From NCBI GenBank assembly GCA_002842935.1, contig PHEM01000211.1, positions 1 to 7,345 on the forward strand: DNA of 7,345 nucleotides, given 5' to 3'. This DNA comes from Alphaproteobacteria bacterium HGW-Alphaproteobacteria-13. Its GTDB lineage: Bacteria; Pseudomonadota; Alphaproteobacteria; Sphingomonadales; Sphingomonadaceae. The notes under the pieces are model-generated. The model was given only the letters and a program-made list of their open reading frames with translations, did no database searches and was not told where the DNA came from. Each line of letters starts with the position of its first letter. Positions within the stretch are counted from its first letter, which is position 1. A program made the position numbers and the translations under genes. Shown in pieces: positions 5,198-7,345 of this stretch.

Positions 5198-6757
5198 TCA
5201 ATTCACCATCCGCTCATACCCCTCCCAATAGGGCGCGCGCAGGTCCTTGCGCAAAATCTTGCCGCTGGCGTTGCGCGGCAGCGCCGGGATCACGTCGACG
5301 CTGCGCGGGGCCTTGAAGGCCGCGATGCGCCCCCGCGCCCAGGCGATGATGTCGTCGGGATCGATCTCCATGCCGGGCCTGGGCACCACCACGGCCTTCA
5401 CCGTCTCCCCCCATGTGGCGTCGGGAATGCCGATCACGGCGACTTCCTGCACGGCGGGGTGGCCGAAGATCGCGCTTTCGACTTCGGCCGGATAGACATT
5501 CTCGCCGCCGGTGATGATCATGTCCTTCATGCGGTCGTGGATGAACAGATAGCCGTCGGCGTCCAGATAGCCCGCGTCGCCGGTATGGATCCAGCCATCG
5601 TCCGTCATCGTCGTCGCCGTCGCGTCGGGCAGGTTCCAATAACCGATCATGTTGTTCGAAGAGCGCGTGACGACTTCGCCGACTTCGCCCACCGGCACCT
5701 CCCGCCCGTCCGGACCGAGAATGCGGATTTCGACGCCGGGCAGCGGCCTGCCCGCCGATCGCATCCGCGCATTGCCTTCGGGATCATGGTCCTCGGGCGG
5801 CAGCAGGCAGATGGTCCCGGTCGTCTCCGTCATCCCATAGGCCTGGATGAACTGCGCCCCGAACATCCGGATGCACTGGCGCAGTAACTCGAGCGGGATC
5901 GGCGCCGCGCCGTAAAGGATATATTTGAGCCGGCCGAAATCGACGCTGGCACAGCGCGGGTGCATCAGCAGCATCTGGAGCGCGGCGGGGACGATGAAGA
6001 AGCGCGTGACGCCATGTTTTTCCACCGCGTCGAACACGCCGTCGGGGTTGAACTCCGCCAGGATCACGCCGGGCAGCCCCGCCGCCAGCGCCATGACGCC
6101 CAGCCCCGTCCCACCGATATGCGCGCAGGGCATGGCGACCAGCACGGCCTCGTCATCCTCCCATTGCGTATAGGCCATCTCGACATCGGTCGAATGCGTG
6201 CGCAGCGCGAACAGGTTGCGGTTCGACAGCACCGCGCCCTTGGGATGCCCGGTCGTGCCGGACGTATAGAGTTGCAGCACCGCCTCTTCGGCCCGCGCGG
6301 GGTCGAAGGGGGCGCGCTCGGCCGCGCGGATCATCGCCCAGGTCTCGTCCGCCTCGACGATGCGCGGCGCGCTGTCCAGCTTGCCTTCGAGCTGGCCCGC
6401 CAGCCCTTCGAAGCCCGGTCCCGCAAACACCAGCTTCGCCTGCGTGTCGTTGAGGATGAACGCCCATTCGGCCGGGGACAGCCGCCAGCCGACCGGCGCC
6501 ATCACGATTCCCGCCCGCGCCGCGCCGAAGAAGAGCAGGAAATAAAGATCGCTGTTCTTGCCGATCCAGGCGATACGGTCGCCCTTGCGCAGCCCCGCGG
6601 CGATCAGCGCCGATGCGACTTTCGCGGTCAGGTCCTCGACGTCGCGGTAGCTGTGGGCGCGGTCCTCTTCGCGCAGCGCGACGCGGTCGGGGCGCTCGCG
6701 CGCCCAATGCGTCAGAAACTCGTCGAACGTCATGCAATCCACAAAATCGGCCGCCAT
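5198..6757 (-). CDS. AMP-forming fatty-acid/acyl-CoA ligase (ANL superfamily)
   Basis: This 519-residue protein has the size and all core motifs of AMP-forming acyl-CoA synthetases, which activate a carboxylic acid with ATP and transfer it to coenzyme A in the cytosol. In order these are: phosphate loop YTSGTTGHPKG (164-174); YGMTET (307-312) contacting the adenylate; TGD (392-394); the hinge region around HDRMKDMIITGGENVYPAEV (407-426); and NASGKILRK (496-504) with catalytic lysine K500. It is complete and probably active. The opening (TFDEFLTHWARERPDRVAL) is like long- or medium-chain fatty acyl-CoA ligases, but cyclic or aromatic acids remain possible. AGGAGA at 6765-6770, seven bases before ATG 6757, supports this start; an internal ATG at 6733 (codon 9) is an alternative. 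The DUF938 remnant precedes it on the same strand after 109 bases. Confidence 0.93.
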   Translation of the reverse strand: MAADFVDCMTFDEFLTHWARERPDRVALREEDRAHSYRDVEDLTAKVASALIAAGLRKGDRIAWIGKNSDLYFLLFFGAARAGIVMAPVGWRLSPAEWAFILNDTQAKLVFAGPGFEGLAGQLEGKLDSAPRIVEADETWAMIRAAERAPFDPARAEEAVLQLYTSGTTGHPKGAVLSNRNLFALRTHSTDVEMAYTQWEDDEAVLVAMPCAHIGGTGLGVMALAAGLPGVILAEFNPDGVFDAVEKHGVTRFFIVPAALQMLLMHPRCASVDFGRLKYILYGAAPIPLELLRQCIRMFGAQFIQAYGMTETTGTICLLPPEDHDPEGNARMRSAGRPLPGVEIRILGPDGREVPVGEVGEVVTRSSNNMIGYWNLPDATATTMTDDGWIHTGDAGYLDADGYLFIHDRMKDMIITGGENVYPAEVESAIFGHPAVQEVAVIGIPDATWGETVKAVVVPRPGMEIDPDDIIAWARGRIAAFKAPRSVDVIPALPRNASGKILRKDLRAPYWEGYERMVN

Positions 6758-6764
6758 GCTCGCC

Positions 6765-6770
6765 TCTCCT
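6765..6770 (-). promoter_or_regulatory. Shine-Dalgarno of the acyl-CoA ligase (sets its start)
   Basis: AGGAGA on the minus strand stands seven bases before ATG 6757. It is part of TTCGAGGAGA (6765-6774), which is repeated exactly at 6795-6804, so a second Shine-Dalgarno-like site lies 30 bases upstream. Confidence 0.65.
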
Positions 6771-6816
6771 CGAATCGCGTCATCGCGCGCGATTTCTCCT
6801 CGAAGCTAACGGCTGC

Positions 6817-6838
6817 AAAGGCGAGGTAAAGCGCCTTT
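6817..6838 (-). terminator. Inverted repeat between the DUF938 remnant and the ligase gene
   Basis: AAAGGCG (6817-6823) and CGCCTTT (6832-6838) form a perfect 7-bp stem with an eight-base loop, 28 bases after the DUF938 stop. It could end that transcript or act as an operator for the ligase gene. No T-run follows it on the minus strand. Confidence 0.35.
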
Positions 6839-6866
6839 CCGGCGCGGCGACGAAAGCAAGGAACGC

Positions 6867-7157
6867 CTAATTCCCATACAGATATTTCAGCATAAGATTG
6901 TTCGCGGGCATCTCGGCTCGATCGCTACGCGCGAAGCCGAACCCGGCGCCGGCCCGATCGACATCGGCCAGATTGCGAAGACCCCATGCCGCATCGCGCG
7001 CCTTCAGCGACTGGTCGAATGCCAGGTTCGACGGCGCCGTTTCGACATCGTCCTCGATATAAGGTCCATAGAGGATCAGCGGAGCACCCGCGGGCAGCAG
7101 CCGCGCCGCGCCCGCGAACAGGCCCAGCGTGGCGGCCCACGGGCTGATATGCACCAG
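6867..7157 (-). pseudogene. 3' remnant of a DUF938-family methyltransferase-like gene, cut by a mobile element
   Basis: Ninety-six codons survive, ending in TAG at 6867-6869. They read as the C-terminal half of the DUF938 family (SAM-dependent methyltransferase fold, usually about 200-220 residues). Family-like stretches are HISPWAATLGLFAGAARLL, LYGPY, APSNLAFDQSLKARDAAWGL and MPANNLMLKYL. The frame continues upstream to 7247 as about 30 residues (MGRRWVLFRPDRK...), but these do not resemble the family and come from the inserted element. Resemblance stops at LVHISPW, with the last native codon at about 7155-7157. The methyltransferase fold's cofactor-binding N-terminal half is missing, so the product should be inactive. 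The 5' half is expected beyond the element, to the right of the window. Confidence 0.75.
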
Positions 7158-7161
7158 ATGA

Positions 7162-7244
7162 GGTAGGCGTCTCGGTTTTCCGAGGAAACCCAAGGGGTTT
7201 GCCCTGATTTTGCGGTCCGGCCGGAATAGAACCCAGCGCCTACC
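7162..7244 (+). repeat. Nested inverted repeats in the element's left end (possible structured RNA)
   Basis: GGTAGGCG (7162-7169) and CGCCTACC (7237-7244) are perfect 8-bp inverted arms. They enclose CTCGG-TTTT-CCGAG (7171-7184), AAACCC-AAG-GGGTTT (7186-7200) and the palindrome TCCGGCCGGA (7216-7225). As RNA this could form a multi-branched structure closed by the outer stem. No coding frame explains it. Confidence 0.6.
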
Positions 7245-7300
7245 CACCTGTCCGCCGTCAGCACCAATGGCACAGATTTGAGGTTGTGATTTAAGGAGGA

Positions 7301-7345
7301 TTTGGGCTTCGTCGTAGTGACGAAGGAACGAAGATGAAGCCCAAA
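7301..7345 (+). promoter_or_regulatory. Inverted repeat overlapping the probable transposase start
   Basis: TTTGGGCTTC (7301-7310) and GAAGCCCAAA (7336-7345) are perfect 10-bp inverted arms; the right arm covers the last base of ATG 7334 and the next three codons. CTTCGTC/GACGAAG (7307-7313, 7319-7325) offers a competing hairpin. AAGGA at 7324-7328 is the likely Shine-Dalgarno, five bases before ATG, and a stronger AAGGAGGA stands at 7293-7300. Folding would hide the start codon region. Confidence 0.55.
7334..7345 (+). CDS. Start of a probable transposase gene (first four codons)
   Basis: ATG at 7334-7336 begins MKPK before the window ends. AAGGA five bases upstream and position inside a new mobile element support a start here. 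With only four codons visible, the transposase family cannot be assigned. Confidence 0.4.

Larger units (their letters stand above)
7158..7345 (+). mobile_element. Left end of an insertion element (partial, runs off the window)
   Basis: The sequence changes character at about 7157/7158, inside the DUF938 gene, and leads to a well-formed start site for a new gene at 7334. About 176 non-coding, hairpin-rich bases precede that start. The exact first base is uncertain by a few positions (candidate end TGAGGTAGGCG from 7159). The family is not decidable from four codons: MKPK openings occur in IS5-type and IS3-type transposases, while a long structured leader without an obvious terminal repeat would also fit IS110. 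The right end and any target duplication lie outside the window. Confidence 0.6.

Noticed and set aside
5960..6829. Plus-strand frame of 289 residues opposite the acyl-CoA ligase
   Set aside because: Composition of an antisense shadow; the ligase motifs are complete on the minus strand.
7158..7247. The 30-residue N-terminus attached to the DUF938 frame as a genuine protein start
   Set aside because: It does not resemble the family and coincides with the structured left end of the inserted element; the frame is open by chance.

Overview
The window is a GC-rich bacterial segment, most likely from an alphaproteobacterium of the Sphingomonadales. The evidence is codon use, start sites with no Shine-Dalgarno next to alphaproteobacterial-style promoters, and an intergenic palindrome pair (5042-5141) of a type common in sphingomonad genomes. 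The assignment rests on recognition, not on a search.

Region A (1 to about 3264) looks like one end of an integrative element inserted at a tRNA-Trp gene. From the left it holds the last 63 codons of an unidentified gene (probably the antitoxin or regulator partner), a complete hipA-family kinase toxin translationally coupled to it, a broken winged-helix gene, and a complete tyrosine integrase with an N-terminal arm-binding domain (DUF4102 type) on the minus strand. Between the integrase start and the tRNA 3' end lie about 200 non-coding bases with two strong inverted repeats, a T-arm-like sequence, and four copies of TGGGACG that look like integrase arm-type sites. The far end of the element is outside the window.

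Region B (3265-6757) looks like ordinary chromosome: tRNA-Trp(CCA) on the minus strand, a divergent two-gene unit (EamA/DMT transporter and a glutathione S-transferase-like protein overlapping by ATGA), a repeat-rich convergent spacer, and an AMP-forming acyl-CoA ligase on the minus strand.

Region C (6758-7345) holds the C-terminal 96 codons of a DUF938-family methyltransferase-like gene. It is cut at about 7157 by a second mobile element, whose structured non-coding left end (about 176 bases) leads to a probable transposase start (MKPK...) at 7334, just before the window ends.

The most interesting points are the integrase/tRNA-Trp attachment region with its tRNA-arm mimic, the HipA cargo carried at tRNA-Trp, and the highly structured leader of the right-hand element.
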